Assembly (NCBI GenBank): GCA_000827265.1
Contig: KN834810.1
Span: 139,250 to 203,249, forward strand
DNA: 64,000 nt
Direction: 5' to 3'
From: Collybiopsis luxurians FD-317 M1
Taxonomy: Eukaryota > Basidiomycota > Agaricomycetes > Agaricales > Omphalotaceae
In this document: piece by piece, positions 1 through 10,206 of the stretch
How positions within the stretch are numbered: the stretch's first letter is position 1
Layout: each line of letters starts with the position of its first letter
Translations under genes and position numbers: made by a program
Notes under the pieces: model-generated
What the model saw: the letters and a program-made list of their open reading frames with translations, nothing else
The model's database searches: none
What the model was told of the DNA's origin: nothing

Positions 1-275
1 GTATGCAGTGGGACCATTTATTACCCACCAATATCGGTCTGACTGTTTTCAGATTTGCACAATACACTTATGGCGTATATCTTGGCCTCAACGGTAAGAC
101 TCTCTTTGCTATGAACATCTGTATGTCCTCATTCCTTGTGTTTTCAGCGCTACCATTCCTCATACGTTCCGAGTTGCTGCTTTCGCCTCTTTTACCTCTA
201 TTTACGGCGTACATTATTTCCCTGCTAGGGTTCAATGTCGCTAAACATGTACTAGCGGTATATTTCGGCTCGTAG
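1..275 (+). CDS. 3' end of a membrane protein gene (partial)
   Basis: The window opens inside a gene. The last two exons can be read: one ending at 93, a GT-AG intron at 94-147 (donor gtaaga, acceptor ttttcag), and a final exon 148-275 ending in TAG. A further 3' splice site (ttttcag) near 47-53 suggests another exon boundary just upstream. The C-terminal ~43 residues are strongly hydrophobic and contain one or two membrane-spanning stretches, ending ...VAKHVLAVYFGS. This suits the last helix of a polytopic membrane protein. The family cannot be named from this much sequence. The gene starts outside the window. Confidence 0.5.
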   Translation, partial: MQWDHLLPTNIGLTVFRFAQYTYGVYLGLNGKTLFAMNICMSSFLVFSALPFLIRSELLLSPLLPLFTAYIISLLGFNVAKHVLAVYFGS

Positions 276-758
276 AGTGTACATATTTATCTTCGCATTG
301 AATAAAAGCACTTACATAGACACTTCAACCCACAGAATCGCTCTTTTCAAATTCAACAGATTATGACTGCCGAGGGAACAGCTAACGATATCGAAGAATT
401 CTTTGGCTTCGTATGTCTCTTGCTCAGCGAGCAGATCTTGGAGCAGAACTTCTGGCGATACTGTATCTCAAGCTGTCATTCAGGGGCGAACCGTTTCGAA
501 AAGGCTGAAGAAACGTGAGAAAATGAGCACGGAAACTATCCGGGGTGCGAGAACATGATTTGTCCTCTACCTTGCCGGATTCGAGGCGAAGCGTAATCCA
601 TTGATAGTTGTCTAACTTCAAGCTACTCATAGGCGTACGTGAGTGCTGCCTCTCGCCGAGTCAAGTCGTCATACGAACTGCTGCTTACCAGGGGTATTTA
701 AAGCACGACTGACGACTGTGACACCCTCAGATTCTTTTTCACAGTTAGCTCTTATAGT
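276..758. other. Intergenic: 3' flank of gene 1 and promoter of the SDR gene
   Basis: No convincing coding sequence. A minus-strand open frame at 424-630 has no family features and no splice context. The stretch holds the 3' flank of the first gene and the promoter of the dehydrogenase. Confidence 0.5.
695..703 (+). promoter_or_regulatory. TATA-like box of the SDR gene
   Basis: TATTTAAAG lies 56 bp before the chosen ATG at 759, with a pyrimidine-rich stretch in between. Position and composition fit a fungal core promoter, but the motif is short and could be chance. Confidence 0.35.
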
Positions 759-1909
759 ATGTCCTCTCCGAATCGCGTCTGGTTCATCACCGGGACCTCT
801 TCAGGTCTTGGTAAGGCTTTGACCGATCTCATTCTAGCCAACGGGGAACGAGTCGTTGCCACTTGTCGCAATCCCGCCGTACACGACGGACTGGTTGCTC
901 GTCATGGCGAGCGACTGCTTCCCTTTGCACTTGATGTCACGAAAGAGGACCAAGTGAAAGCGGCGATGGCTGCTGGGGTTGAGAAGTTCGGTCGGATTGA
1001 TGTGGTGGTTAACAATGCTGGGATAGGACTATTTGGTGAGATGGAGGCGGTTCCTGAGGAAGATGCGAGGTATATCATGGAGTTACAGTATTGGGGTCCG
1101 GTTCATGTTATGAAAGAGGTGAGTCGGGTGTTCTTCCTCCTGTGCAACGGAATGATTTATCTATGTAATTTTCCGTCCAGGCTGTGCGTATATTCCGTGA
1201 AGTCAATCCGACTGGAGCTGGCGGACGCGTTTTCAACATCAGCACGGTCGGAGGTTATCGAGCCAACCCTACTCTGTCCTACTATTCCGCGAGTAAATTC
1301 GGTGAGCATTGTCTTTCCTTCCACACTCTCAAACGCTCAATTCTGTCCTGTTTAGCCCTAGAAGCTTCCACGCAGTCCTTCCTCCAAGAAATGCATCCTT
1401 CCTGGAACATCAAGGGTTGTATAGTCGAACCGGGAGGCTTCCGCTCAGGATGGTCCGCTGGACCCAATTCCAAAATTATCCCTGCGCATCCCGCCTACAC
1501 AGATCCTTCCAATCCCACTTCTCTTTTCAGAAAAATACACGGAAGCATCCCCTACCTCGGCGACCCTATCAAAATGGGTAAAGCCGTCATCCGACTCGCG
1601 GATCTCTCGTCGGGCCTTCGGTCTGGGTTGGCTGGTCTGTGGACTGGAAAGGGGGTTGAAAAGGGGGTTGAGGAGCAGGGTAGAGCGTTGGGGACGATTC
1701 CGGTGGATTTGCCGCTTAGAGTGCAGCTCGGTTCCGAGGCGCTGTTCCTTGTGAAGATGCAGGCTAATATTACGCTTGAGGACGCGGAGAGATGGGCGTG
1801 GGTTAGTCATGCTACGAATGCGGATGATATGGATGGGGAAGGGTATGTGAAAAAGTATCTAATGGGGTCTGGGGGTTTCCAAGATGTAGATAAAGTGATG
1901 TCGGGATAA
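759..1909 (+). CDS. Classical short-chain dehydrogenase/reductase
   Basis: Three exons, 759-1118, 1181-1301 and 1356-1909, give 344 residues. The introns are 62 and 54 nt with gtgagt/gtgagc donors and cag/tag acceptors; the second is a multiple of three and stays open when read through. The protein has the Rossmann cofactor motif TGTSSGLG (residues 11-18), NNAG (85-88), the catalytic Ser in ISTVGG (141) and YxxxK as YYSASK (Tyr155, Lys159). These are the hallmarks of classical NAD(P)H-dependent SDRs, and the length and GlyX pattern suit the single-domain oxidoreductase/ketoreductase group. No signal peptide, so probably cytosolic. The substrate cannot be inferred. The neighbours are not obviously part of a biosynthetic cluster. 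Confidence 0.92.
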
Positions 1910-3475
1910 GTTGATGTTGGGGGCTCTGGTTGGACCTGAAAATAATGACGGAGGTCGTCTAGTTTCAAACGGGCTGATTTAGATGTGGAAATACTATTAT
2001 ATTTTCTCAGCTTGGATCCAAACCAGGATTGACTATCGGAGAATTTACGGGATATTTTTAAGGTAATACGTGTGCTATCGCGTTCCGTCACAAACCATGC
2101 TGGTGACGGGTCACATCGCTTTTTGGCACCATAAGCCATGGGCTGGCTGACTCAGGCTAGCTGAGGTATCCTCGCCATTCAGGACCGATCATGACGATGA
2201 GAACAACTCGACTAGGAATAAAGTCGCTTTAATGATAATCCATTCATCGCAACGGGTTGAAGGTCAATCAGAACAAGATCATGACGATGAAGGGGTTTAA
2301 AACGTTTGTGCTTTACACAGGCCCCGAATGTGCGCCAGTCCCGAGTTCATATATATCTCTTACATCCATACTGACTTATCACCCTTCTGTTTCATGCATT
2401 CATTCGGATCGTCTCTCCCTGTTCCTTCCTCTCTGCACTCGAATTTCTGACACCTTCTGCTTCTATACAATGTCCTGTTTATTCTTCCTCAGCATCGAAT
2501 TGGAAGAATCTTGACACAGTAGCTCAAATCAACGGTCTAGCTCCAATAGAAGCTTTCCGAACTCGAACAAACGCTGACGCAATACTGAGAAGAGCATTTT
2601 ACCCATGTAGGTACAATCAGGTTCATCGGGACTACTTCATAGTCTTAGCGCGTTTCAGGCATAGGTGAATATCAGATTGTCAACTTGTAAACAGATCGAA
2701 GAAGGAATATAAGTACGTCTAGTTTGCCTGTAGATTTTGATCATGACCATCACGCAACTGGCGCGAGGATCAGGATGACTGGCTCTTCTTTCCGTGAAAT
2801 ACGTTGGGAATCACTGCAAAATGTATCATGGACAACTATCTATCCCCTGGCTGACATTGGCTGAGAATACGAGTCCATGTTATCATGCGTTTCCGCTATT
2901 GCCATTTGACTTGACTGTTCCAGCAATTGCTTTGTCGGTTCATGTGGTTCTGTGGCTCCCATCACATACTTGCCCTTGTACGTTGTATCTGACTCGTATA
3001 CAACTTCTGTCAACTAACTTACAATCTATCCATTTACAGTATGTTGTAGGTTTCTTTCTTCCCGCCATCTTCCACGAAAGAGCTAGTGTATATGAGGACG
3101 CCCTACCGACCTTGTTCCCGAAGTGGAAATTTTGTCCGAATTAGTCGAATGTTTGACCATCTTAATTTATTCCTGAAATCATGTATAGTCGTCGTTGTCA
3201 AGGCTGGGCGCGAGCTTGCGTTCAAACGAATGTCCAAATTTGGCACCTCGCTTGTTCTTACCTCCTTCCTCTTTTGGCATTCCCTTTCTACTTTCCTCCT
3301 TCCACTCCTCGTCCAGTTTTCCAAGCTCTCATGGCAGTTGGTATATAACGCAAGCCCTTATTGTTCTTTTCTTTACGCTTTCGCAGCTTATTGTCTTTTG
3401 CCAATCCATTTTGGAACCTCGAGCTTACTTGGCTTCCCGACCTCCATACTCTTTTTGTGTATTTTCTGAACAAGT
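1910..3475. other. Intergenic region
   Basis: No gene supported. Several short open frames on both strands lack splice partners or family motifs. Around 2350-2480 a TATA-like run is followed by a pyrimidine-rich stretch and a very short ORF (ATG at about 2470, 14 codons), which may be an eroded promoter and gene start. The last 250 bases are the pyrimidine-rich promoter and leader of the secreted peptide gene. Confidence 0.4.
3342..3348 (+). promoter_or_regulatory. TATA box of the small secreted peptide gene
   Basis: TATATAA lies 134 bp upstream of the ATG at 3476, with a C/T-rich leader between them. This is a plausible fungal core promoter, and it supports the very short three-exon gene downstream. 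Confidence 0.45.
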
Positions 3476-3814
3476 ATGCAGTCTAAACTCATCATCGCCC
3501 TTGCATTGTCCTGCTGTACGTATACTTCCTTTTCTACGTCCTTGATTTAGCTAATCACCTTCGAATTTCTTTAGTGTCTGCTTTCGTAGCAGCATCACCT
3601 GTCCCCGTCCCCGCTCCTGCTCCTGCAGTACGGGACCGATTCGTGAGTTTCTTCTTTCCATGCAATCACCGAATGCCGGCTGACTGGAGATGCTCTTCTG
3701 TAGAAACTTCCTAGATTTGAATCATTGGCGCGTGAAGACACGCCCGTAGCTCGGGAAGGTTCTGACGTCGAGGAAAGAGAGCCAGAGCCTATTTGCAGAT
3801 ACGACTGCATCTAG
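3476..3814 (+). CDS. 72-residue secreted peptide precursor with C-terminal CRYDCI
   Basis: Three exons (3476-3515, 3575-3642, 3704-3814) join in frame across introns of 59 and 61 nt with gtacgt/gtgagt donors and ttag/gtag acceptors. The product begins with a signal peptide (MQSKLIIALALSC..., likely cleaved near the AAS-PVP junction), followed by a Pro-Ala stretch. An acidic tail then holds single- and double-Arg steps that could be processing sites. The C-terminus is CRYDCI, with the only two mature cysteines four residues apart. It lacks the CAAX box of basidiomycete mating pheromones. Small secreted peptides of this style are common in agaricomycetes; this family is not one I can name. The clean splice structure and TATA box make it more than a chance ORF. 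Confidence 0.62.
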
Positions 3815-4645
3815 AGGCTCGGTGCATACCTCTTGGTCTCTTCCCCTCATTCATCCACCGTCGCGCCTCATCATCGGCCCAGCTGACTTGTCGCTGTGTG
3901 CTGCTCCTCCATCCCTCAAAAATTAAATGTGGAAACCTTTCCCTCTCTTCCCTCCCCTCCCTCCTCGACATGGGCATTAACTGCTCCTCCCGCCCATAAC
4001 TCTTCGGCGTTCGCTCGTCGATAAATCGTCGACATCCAAGTGCTTACATTTAACTTATGTCCTTCGTTCTATTTCTCTTGTGATACCTATCCCTGTTATA
4101 CCTTCTCTACACGCGTTAATCGGATTAGCATGCATTCATTCATCCCAGTAGATATCGGTTTTGGGTTATTTAGCCTCTTGTATCGTTTTAGTATGTATGT
4201 TGTATTTTTAGTGGAATTTATATCAGGAATGTTGCTATAACCCGTCGTGCATATCACAGTAAAATCGAGCAAGGTTTCTTTGAAGCCTCATCAATCAGAA
4301 GCGGAACAGTGTTATCGGAACCGGAGTGGAAGGTTCCGCTAAACCCTAAATTCAGTCTACGGCCTGGGACCGTCAGCCTTGTTCTCAGCTTGTTCTTCAA
4401 CTTGACCTCGACTTGACCTTGACATTGCCCAACATTTTGTTCTCTTCGCTGATTCAGAATACGCGAAATGCGGTAGATAATCGATATGTCTAGAAAACCT
4501 CAACAATTTCTAGTAATTTCATCGCTGAATTTCCATGCACAGATGTTCATGTATCCGCTCGCACGTTTATGTTTATCCAGGCACTTGAAAGCGCGTTCAA
4601 TGAATAAAAGGATTCACAAGATTCGTAGAACTGTAGTTTTATGTC
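3815..4645. other. Intergenic region
   Basis: Probable 3' UTR of the secreted peptide gene, then the promoter of the phosphatase. Short open frames on both strands have no recognisable features. An ATAAAAGG motif lies about 40 bp before the phosphatase ATG. Confidence 0.4.
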
Positions 4646-6449
4646 ATGCGCGCAGTAGCAGCTATTGCGATTTTCGTTGCGGTATCTTCTACCAAGGCTG
4701 CTTTTGACCCATTGCAGCATTCTGGTGGCGCTTCGCCGTACTTTGACGCGCCAACCCTTCCAGGGCTGGGTCCAGAAACACCGGATGGATGCGTCGTTGA
4801 CCAAGCGGCGTATTTCGTTCGACATGGATCGTTCGTGTGCATTCTCTTGCCGACGCATGTGTATTCGCTAATAGAGCTCTATAGACGATATCCAGAGCCT
4901 GGTTCGTTTACGGGCTGGCAGAACTTGTTCTTCAAGATCCAGAATGCGACGTTCACGGCTCGCGGACCTCTGGCCTTCCTTCCATCATGGGTACCGCCAG
5001 TAGACAACATTGACCACGAACCCTTGTACCTCTCTTCTACTGGTGCTCAGGAAGCTTTCGATCTTGGTGTAGAGCTGCGAAAACGATATGCTTTTACCCC
5101 TGGAGGGGTCAATTTCACTGCATGGTGCGTCTAGCTGAATTTTTGCCTTTTCGCTCCGTGGAACTGACTGATGCTGGGATCCATAGGTCAGCCGGACAAC
5201 AGCGTGTGGTGGATACTGGAACATATTTCCTTAGAGGATATCTCTCTTCTGGAAACTATCTCTCTGATCATTCACTCAACCGAGGGCACTTGATCATACT
5301 CCCTGATTCATCAACCGCGGCAGAAGCAGCGAATGCAACTAACGGCGCATTCGCTGATTCGCTGACACCCTCAGCCTCCTGTCCACCCTATGCGGTTTTC
5401 AGCAATAATGGCTCTATTAATTCCAACATTTTTCGCGCCACATATCAAAACCAAATTGCAGCAAGGATCAACGCGTTTCTAAAGGGGAACTTGGCTTTCA
5501 ATGCTACGGATGTTGGTGTCATGCAAGATCTCTGCGGGTTTGGTTTTGAGGTTAGCGGAGACAAAAGATTTTGTGAAATCTTTACTGGTACGATTACTAC
5601 AATATTTTCCTCGGTATTCGTGCTGATGATTTTGTCTTCAGACGACGAGTGGTTGGATTACGAGTATACCGCCGACCTCAACTATTACTACGGATCTGGT
5701 CCCGGTAATCCCCTCTCCGCCGCGTCTGGGTACCCTTGGATCAAGGCTGTCACTTCCCTGTTTGAAGTAGGGCCCAACGGTACCGTTCCAGGGGCTACGT
5801 TAACCCCTCCGCCTCTCATCATGGGTTTTTCGGTAAGCCCATGTTGGTGTATACATTTTCTCCAATTCTATACTAATTCTTCCATGTTTTGCTTCTGCAG
5901 CACGATAATAACATCCCCCCGATAGTGGCAGCCCTCGGGCTCTGGAATAATACAGTACTTCCTATCACGCATCGTGACACTAACCCTTTGCGCGAATTCC
6001 GCAGTAGTCACCTCGTTGCTTTCCGTGGCTATCTGGCTTTGGAGCGTCTGTCCTGTTCTTCTCCTGTTCCGAGTGATGCAGGTGTGTTCCACCAGGCTGG
6101 TGTGCTCGGTGGAACAGTAGTCAGTAGCTCCTTTGCCATTAACGCTACCGCTTCCAAAGCTCCCGAGCTATACGTTCGCGTTCGGGCCGACAACGCGCCG
6201 GTACCCATACCAAAGTGCTCTTCAGGACCCGGGCAGACCTGTCGCTTGTCTGAGTTTGTCCAGATGGTGAATGGACCGTTGGCGAAGGCTGCTGGAGATT
6301 TTATAGAGGTGTGTGGGCTGACGAATGTGACGGGGCCGGGTGTCAGTGGTATCAGCGGGAATGGGAGTTTGGTCAAGTTTTTGACGACCAAGGGAGATGG
6401 GGTTGAGGTTCTTGTCGGTTTAGATCCTCTGGGATTGGTGCAGGATTAA
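4646..6449 (+). CDS. Secreted histidine acid phosphatase (phytase-like)
   Basis: Five exons (4646-4830, 4885-5124, 5187-5587, 5642-5832, 5901-6449) encode 521 residues. A hydrophobic signal peptide covers about residues 1-18. The catalytic motif of clade-2 histidine phosphatases is split by intron 1 and restored as RHGSRYP (59-65; His60 is the predicted nucleophile). The proton-donor motif starts exon 5 as HDNN (His340-Asp341), matching the SHDN pattern of fungal phytases and related acid phosphatases. Several NxS/T sites and a set of cysteines suit an extracellular glycoprotein. The length fits phytase/multiple inositol polyphosphate phosphatase relatives. Introns are 54-68 nt; intron 1 uses donor gttcgt, and introns 1 and 3 are multiples of three. 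The likely role is release of phosphate from organic phosphate outside the cell. Substrate preference cannot be told. Confidence 0.93.
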
Positions 6450-7584
6450 TGGGTGTGCTGTCATGGTCGAGTGTTGGGGATAGGATTGAAGCGAAGGGGT
6501 GGTGGGGTGGGGTTAGAGCCATTGTTCGCCAGTTCGATTCGTAGGAAAGGAAATTCGGTGCCTGAGCGAGCGGGAGATCGTATCCCCCTCTTACACGATG
6601 TGGAAAATTCGAATCCGAGATTAAATTTGTTCAATTGTGGCTCTCCTCTGCGCTGTTACCGGGAGGTCGTATTTGGTTACTTTAAGCGCTCGATGTTCTA
6701 CACATAGGCAATCATTTCTCCATAAGACGATTCCGTCGATGGTGCTGTGCAGCTATTTTTGGCTTTGACCAGCACTCTTTATCTTTAGGCCGGAAGAGCG
6801 GTCAGACCAGACTAGCCAGCAGCTATGCATCACCCGTTGGAACTGTGGATATACGAAACGAGCGGTGCTTGACTTTGAGTGAGTTACGGAGATCATCCCT
6901 ATGCCCCCATCATCTGAATGATCCCCCCTTGTCGGATGTTTAGGATGCTACCCGTCTTCATAGGATTTCACTGTGGACCTATTACGATGTGGTTTACGTT
7001 TATTCTTCGAAAGTCAGTGTCTGATATTTTTGAGTATAGGATTCATCGAGCAGTCAGGGGACAATTGATGAACAGTTTCTGAGATGATGAGCCCAAGCTT
7101 GCGGTATACGGGGCTATCGTGCTTTCACTGTGTGTAGCTTCTTCCCTAGTCCCCCGTCTCTCGTTAGCAGGCTATACCAACTTTGGTTACAACTAGGAAC
7201 CTCAGTTCATTCTAATTTTATGCCAGGATCTAGCCAACATCCGTGCAAGAGCGCTACTCTCCACTTACTTTCTGTATCATGGTTGCTCTGTCACGAGAAT
7301 GTAACTCCATCTCGGAGAGTGTCATCTTCAGAGTGGAGTTATGGTTGCGTACGTACAGCTCGAAGCTGAATTCGAGCGCCACGTCCTAACTGCGCCTTCC
7401 CGAAGCTTTGCACTGGGAACCTGATACGAACAAAACTTTTTGTTTTCTATGCTGTTTGAAACGAGTGCCAGGCTGAGCGCACGAGTTCCGCCTTTTCCGA
7501 AGGCAAGGCTTCAATTGACGCTATAATTATCTCCAGAGTCAATGTACTCAGTCCGTGGCTATACTAATCTATCGTATCCAAAGG
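6450..7584. other. Intergenic region
   Basis: 3' flank of the phosphatase and promoter of the next gene. Two short plus-strand open frames (6453-6707 and 7130-7369) have no motifs or splice context and are not called. Confidence 0.4.
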
Positions 7585-7592
7585 TATAAAAG
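7585..7592 (+). promoter_or_regulatory. TATA box of the low-complexity secreted protein gene
   Basis: TATAAAAG lies 150 bp upstream of the ATG at 7735 and supports that start over the in-frame upstream ATG at 7555, which lies before the box. Confidence 0.5.
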
Positions 7593-7734
7593 ATGGCTCG
7601 TCTCCGAGTTGAGAGCCCCAGAACAGAGCCGGCCTCTTGTCTCACTACTCGAATCTACACAATCACATCCACTTGGTTGCTGTGCATCCAATCCCTCAAC
7701 TTTTTCGTCTCCGCTACATTCTTTATCATACACA

Positions 7735-8979
7735 ATGGTTCACTCTCGCTCCATCATTGCTGCAGTCCTTGCTGTCGGTGCCGTCTCAGTCATGGCCGTT
7801 CCTCTTCCCGATAATTCAGGCGAAGGCGGAAAGCAATGGCAAGGTGGCGCGAACAAGGGCCAGGGAGGCCAGTCACACACCAATGGTTCCGGCGGAGGGA
7901 TGCGCCAGCATAGTCCTGGCGGAAACCATAATAGAACTCAAGCTAATGGTCATGGTGGTCATGGCCATGGGCATCATGGTAAAGGTGGCCATGGAGGCCC
8001 TCATCAGAGTGGAAATGGTACCATGTCTGAGACGAGCATTACTCCTCTCCCGCCCACGCAAACACCTGTATCCAAACCTACTATCATCGATTCTTCATCG
8101 ACTCCGACCTCCACACTAACTGATTCCCCCTCTGTGACTGACTCTGCATCAGACGCAGACTCTTCTTCGACACCAGACTCTACATCAGACGCAGACTCTT
8201 CTTCGACACCCGATTCTACATCAGACGCAGACTCTTCTTCGACACCAGACTCTACATCAGACGCAGACTCTTCTTCAACACCCGATTCTACATCAGACTT
8301 GGACTCTTCTTCCTCGTCGGTCCCGGAAGCTACAGCAACTGATTCCACTTCCTTACCTGCTAGCACTTCAACCTCATCTGCTACTCCTTCGCGTCGTGCT
8401 GAAGGAGACGGCGGTCGAGGCCAGGGAGCGCCTGGAAACGGCCGTAGCAAGCCGAAGAAGCAGGGTGGAAAAGGTAAACAAGGTGACAAAGGGGCCCACC
8501 AAGAAAGCGGCCAGGAAGAAAAACACCGTAAATCTGGCCAGAAGGGCAAGCAAGGTGGAAAGAAGAAATCGAATAACCAGCATCAGGGCCGCGGTTTCCC
8601 TAATGAAATGGGGCAAAACACTGTTGCGGAGGGTAGGAAAGGAAAGGGTGTTGAGCCGATGCGTGGTGGAAAAGGTACATTTTCTGCTGGTAAAGAAGGC
8701 GACAAGTCTCGTAGTGGAAAGGGAAAGGCTCGTTTAGGCGACGCTAACGAGCTGAATTCAGAGTCGGAGGGTAAAAGGATGCGCAAGAGTGGAGGGAAGG
8801 GAAAGGGTGGACATGAACAGGGGGATTCTCGTGAAGAATTGAGCTCGCATCTTCGCGGAGGACAGTCGCAAAATGAAGGGGCAGGACAGCACAGAGGCCA
8901 GGATATGCAAGGCAATCATCCACAAACTGGTCGTCGTTTCCCCCGAACCTCTGCAAGCTACGGAGCAGATTTGGATTAA
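7735..8979 (+). CDS. Secreted low-complexity protein, His/Gly-rich and Ser/Asp-repeat
   Basis: A single exon of 414 residues. The frame is open upstream to 7555, but the ATG at 7735 is preferred because it starts a clean signal peptide (MVHSRSIIAAVLAVGAVSV, cleavage near MAVPLP). The mature chain has three parts. First comes a Gly/His-rich region (GHGGHGHGHHGKGGHGG). Next is a Ser/Thr/Asp/Pro region with four perfect 12-residue repeats (DADSSSTPDSTS). Last is a strongly basic Gly/Lys/Gln-rich tail after a PSRR site that could be a Kex2-type cleavage point. No globular domain is recognised. Such proteins are plausible wall-associated or metal-binding extracellular polymers, but that is inference from composition only. 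Confidence 0.72.
   Translation: MVHSRSIIAAVLAVGAVSVMAVPLPDNSGEGGKQWQGGANKGQGGQSHTNGSGGGMRQHSPGGNHNRTQANGHGGHGHGHHGKGGHGGPHQSGNGTMSETSITPLPPTQTPVSKPTIIDSSSTPTSTLTDSPSVTDSASDADSSSTPDSTSDADSSSTPDSTSDADSSSTPDSTSDADSSSTPDSTSDLDSSSSSVPEATATDSTSLPASTSTSSATPSRRAEGDGGRGQGAPGNGRSKPKKQGGKGKQGDKGAHQESGQEEKHRKSGQKGKQGGKKKSNNQHQGRGFPNEMGQNTVAEGRKGKGVEPMRGGKGTFSAGKEGDKSRSGKGKARLGDANELNSESEGKRMRKSGGKGKGGHEQGDSREELSSHLRGGQSQNEGAGQHRGQDMQGNHPQTGRRFPRTSASYGADLD
8152..8295 (+). repeat. 36-bp coding minisatellite, four copies
   Basis: Four consecutive 36-bp units (8152-8187, 8188-8223, 8224-8259, 8260-8295) begin gacgcagactcttcttc and encode DADSSSTPDSTS. They differ by a few synonymous bases, which points to recent tandem amplification. 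The unit is a multiple of three, so copy number could vary between strains without frame loss. Confidence 0.9.
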
Positions 8980-9164
8980 ACAATTCTTTGCCTCATCGGA
9001 GACCCTCGTTTCTGAGCTTTACTCTCTGTAAAAATGTAAGATAGAGTAGCATATATGTATCCTTCGGAATGGAGTCCAATTTTGTTGGGTAAAAAAGTGT
9101 CTGTTTCCCAGTCGCAATTGCATCTGCATAGGGAAAGCGCTAGTAAGTACGGGGTGAGCTGACG

Positions 9165-10206
9165 GAGATAAGATAGTCTTTCCCGATTAGCGTGAGAACT
9201 CATTCCATATCCTGGTCGTCGACATCGATATCCGACACAGTCATTCCCCCTTCCACCCTCCGAGTTACCATCCCTCGAATCGACGGCAATCCATCCATTC
9301 GAAGCTTAAATGGTCCGTTGTTTTGTATTTAGATATCCTCCGAGATGTTGTGGCAATATTCTGTATACCTGAACGAAACCAAGTTTTGAAAGAGGAATAG
9401 TATAGTTCATGCTTCTCGTAAGTTTGTTGCTCTCTCTGTCTGCCAACGGTGTACTGAAAGTACTTATTCTTCATCCATGGCTACAGTCGCCCTCCGCTTT
9501 TGATAGGATCTTCGTTCATCTGACCGACAAATGAGGATGAATGAGAAAAATATCTGGTCCGACGAGCCTATCTAAGCTTCCAACAGCTATATCTGAGTTT
9601 CCAGCTGGCTGCTAAAAGCGTATCATCCTGAGCCTCAAACAGGTTTCAAAGTCCGTGGGCAGCGGGCAGCGTCGCGCTTATACAGTAGTTGTTGATCAGG
9701 ACAGATGGCAGTGTGGCGGGGACACTCCTAAACTTTGATGCTATGCCGCTCCTTTCATTACTCTTTAAACACCTCGCCCATGTTGCAAGTGTTCGTTTAC
9801 TCGTCGCCGGTTGACTAATGTTCACGGAAAATCTCCACAGGCAACCCACTTTCATCTGCCCGACCTCCTTCCAAGATCTTTCCGTTTTCAAGGAGCTTCC
9901 GGACCTTCTCTGGATACACGTTTTCGAACAATTAACTCGCTCACGAGACCGCTATCATGTTGTTCAGACCTGTAGGAAGTTCTATATGCTCGGTCTTCGC
10001 GAGCTATATTCCCAACTTTCCTTCCGACACATGTCCCAGTTTCTCGATAACGTATCGTTCTGGGAAGACAGGAAGGACGATATGGTCTCCGCACCTCGGT
10101 CTATCAGTGTTCATGGATCGTTCCTCAGTTTGTCTGGAAGGGAATTATTTTTGAGGTCGAATCTTGCAGCGGCCGAGGCAGGCACTAGGGCTTTTCTGCA
10201 GATTCC
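9165..10206 (+). repeat. Segmental duplication, left copy (truncated F-box locus)
   Basis: This ~1.04 kb stretch matches 22668-23716 almost base for base. It begins at the shared gagataagatagtct and ends at the shared gcagattcc. The coding part differs at about nine positions in ~390. The match covers the promoter and the first ~130 codons of the F-box gene and then stops abruptly. The copies lie in the same orientation, about 12.5 kb apart. Confidence 0.92.
9818..10206 (+). pseudogene. 5' fragment of an F-box protein gene
   Basis: Homologous to residues 1-130 of the intact gene at 23328-26043, with only a few substitutions (e.g. YLLG to YMLG, AEGG to AEAG). After 10206 the sequence becomes unrelated; the frame runs on through repeat-like DNA to a stop at 10345. 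The F-box region (VFKELPDLLWIHVFEQL) is kept but the whole downstream part is lost, so it is called a duplicated fragment. It could still be transcribed as a ~175-residue F-box-only product, because the promoter was copied too. Confidence 0.85.

Noticed and set aside
3476..3814. Basidiomycete mating pheromone precursor
   Set aside because: The C-terminus is CRYDCI, not a CAAX box, there is a signal peptide (lacking in lipopeptide pheromones), and no STE3 receptor gene is nearby.
6515..6575. tRNA-like gttcgattc motif
   Set aside because: No matching acceptor, D-arm or anticodon stem around it.
7555..7734. Upstream ATG at 7555 for the low-complexity secreted protein
   Set aside because: It would precede the TATA box at 7585 and bury the signal peptide; the ATG at 7735 is the better start.
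8004..8549. 181-codon minus-strand frame opposite the secreted protein
   Set aside because: It is the antisense shadow of the 36-bp repeats and Ser/Gly codons and has no independent support.
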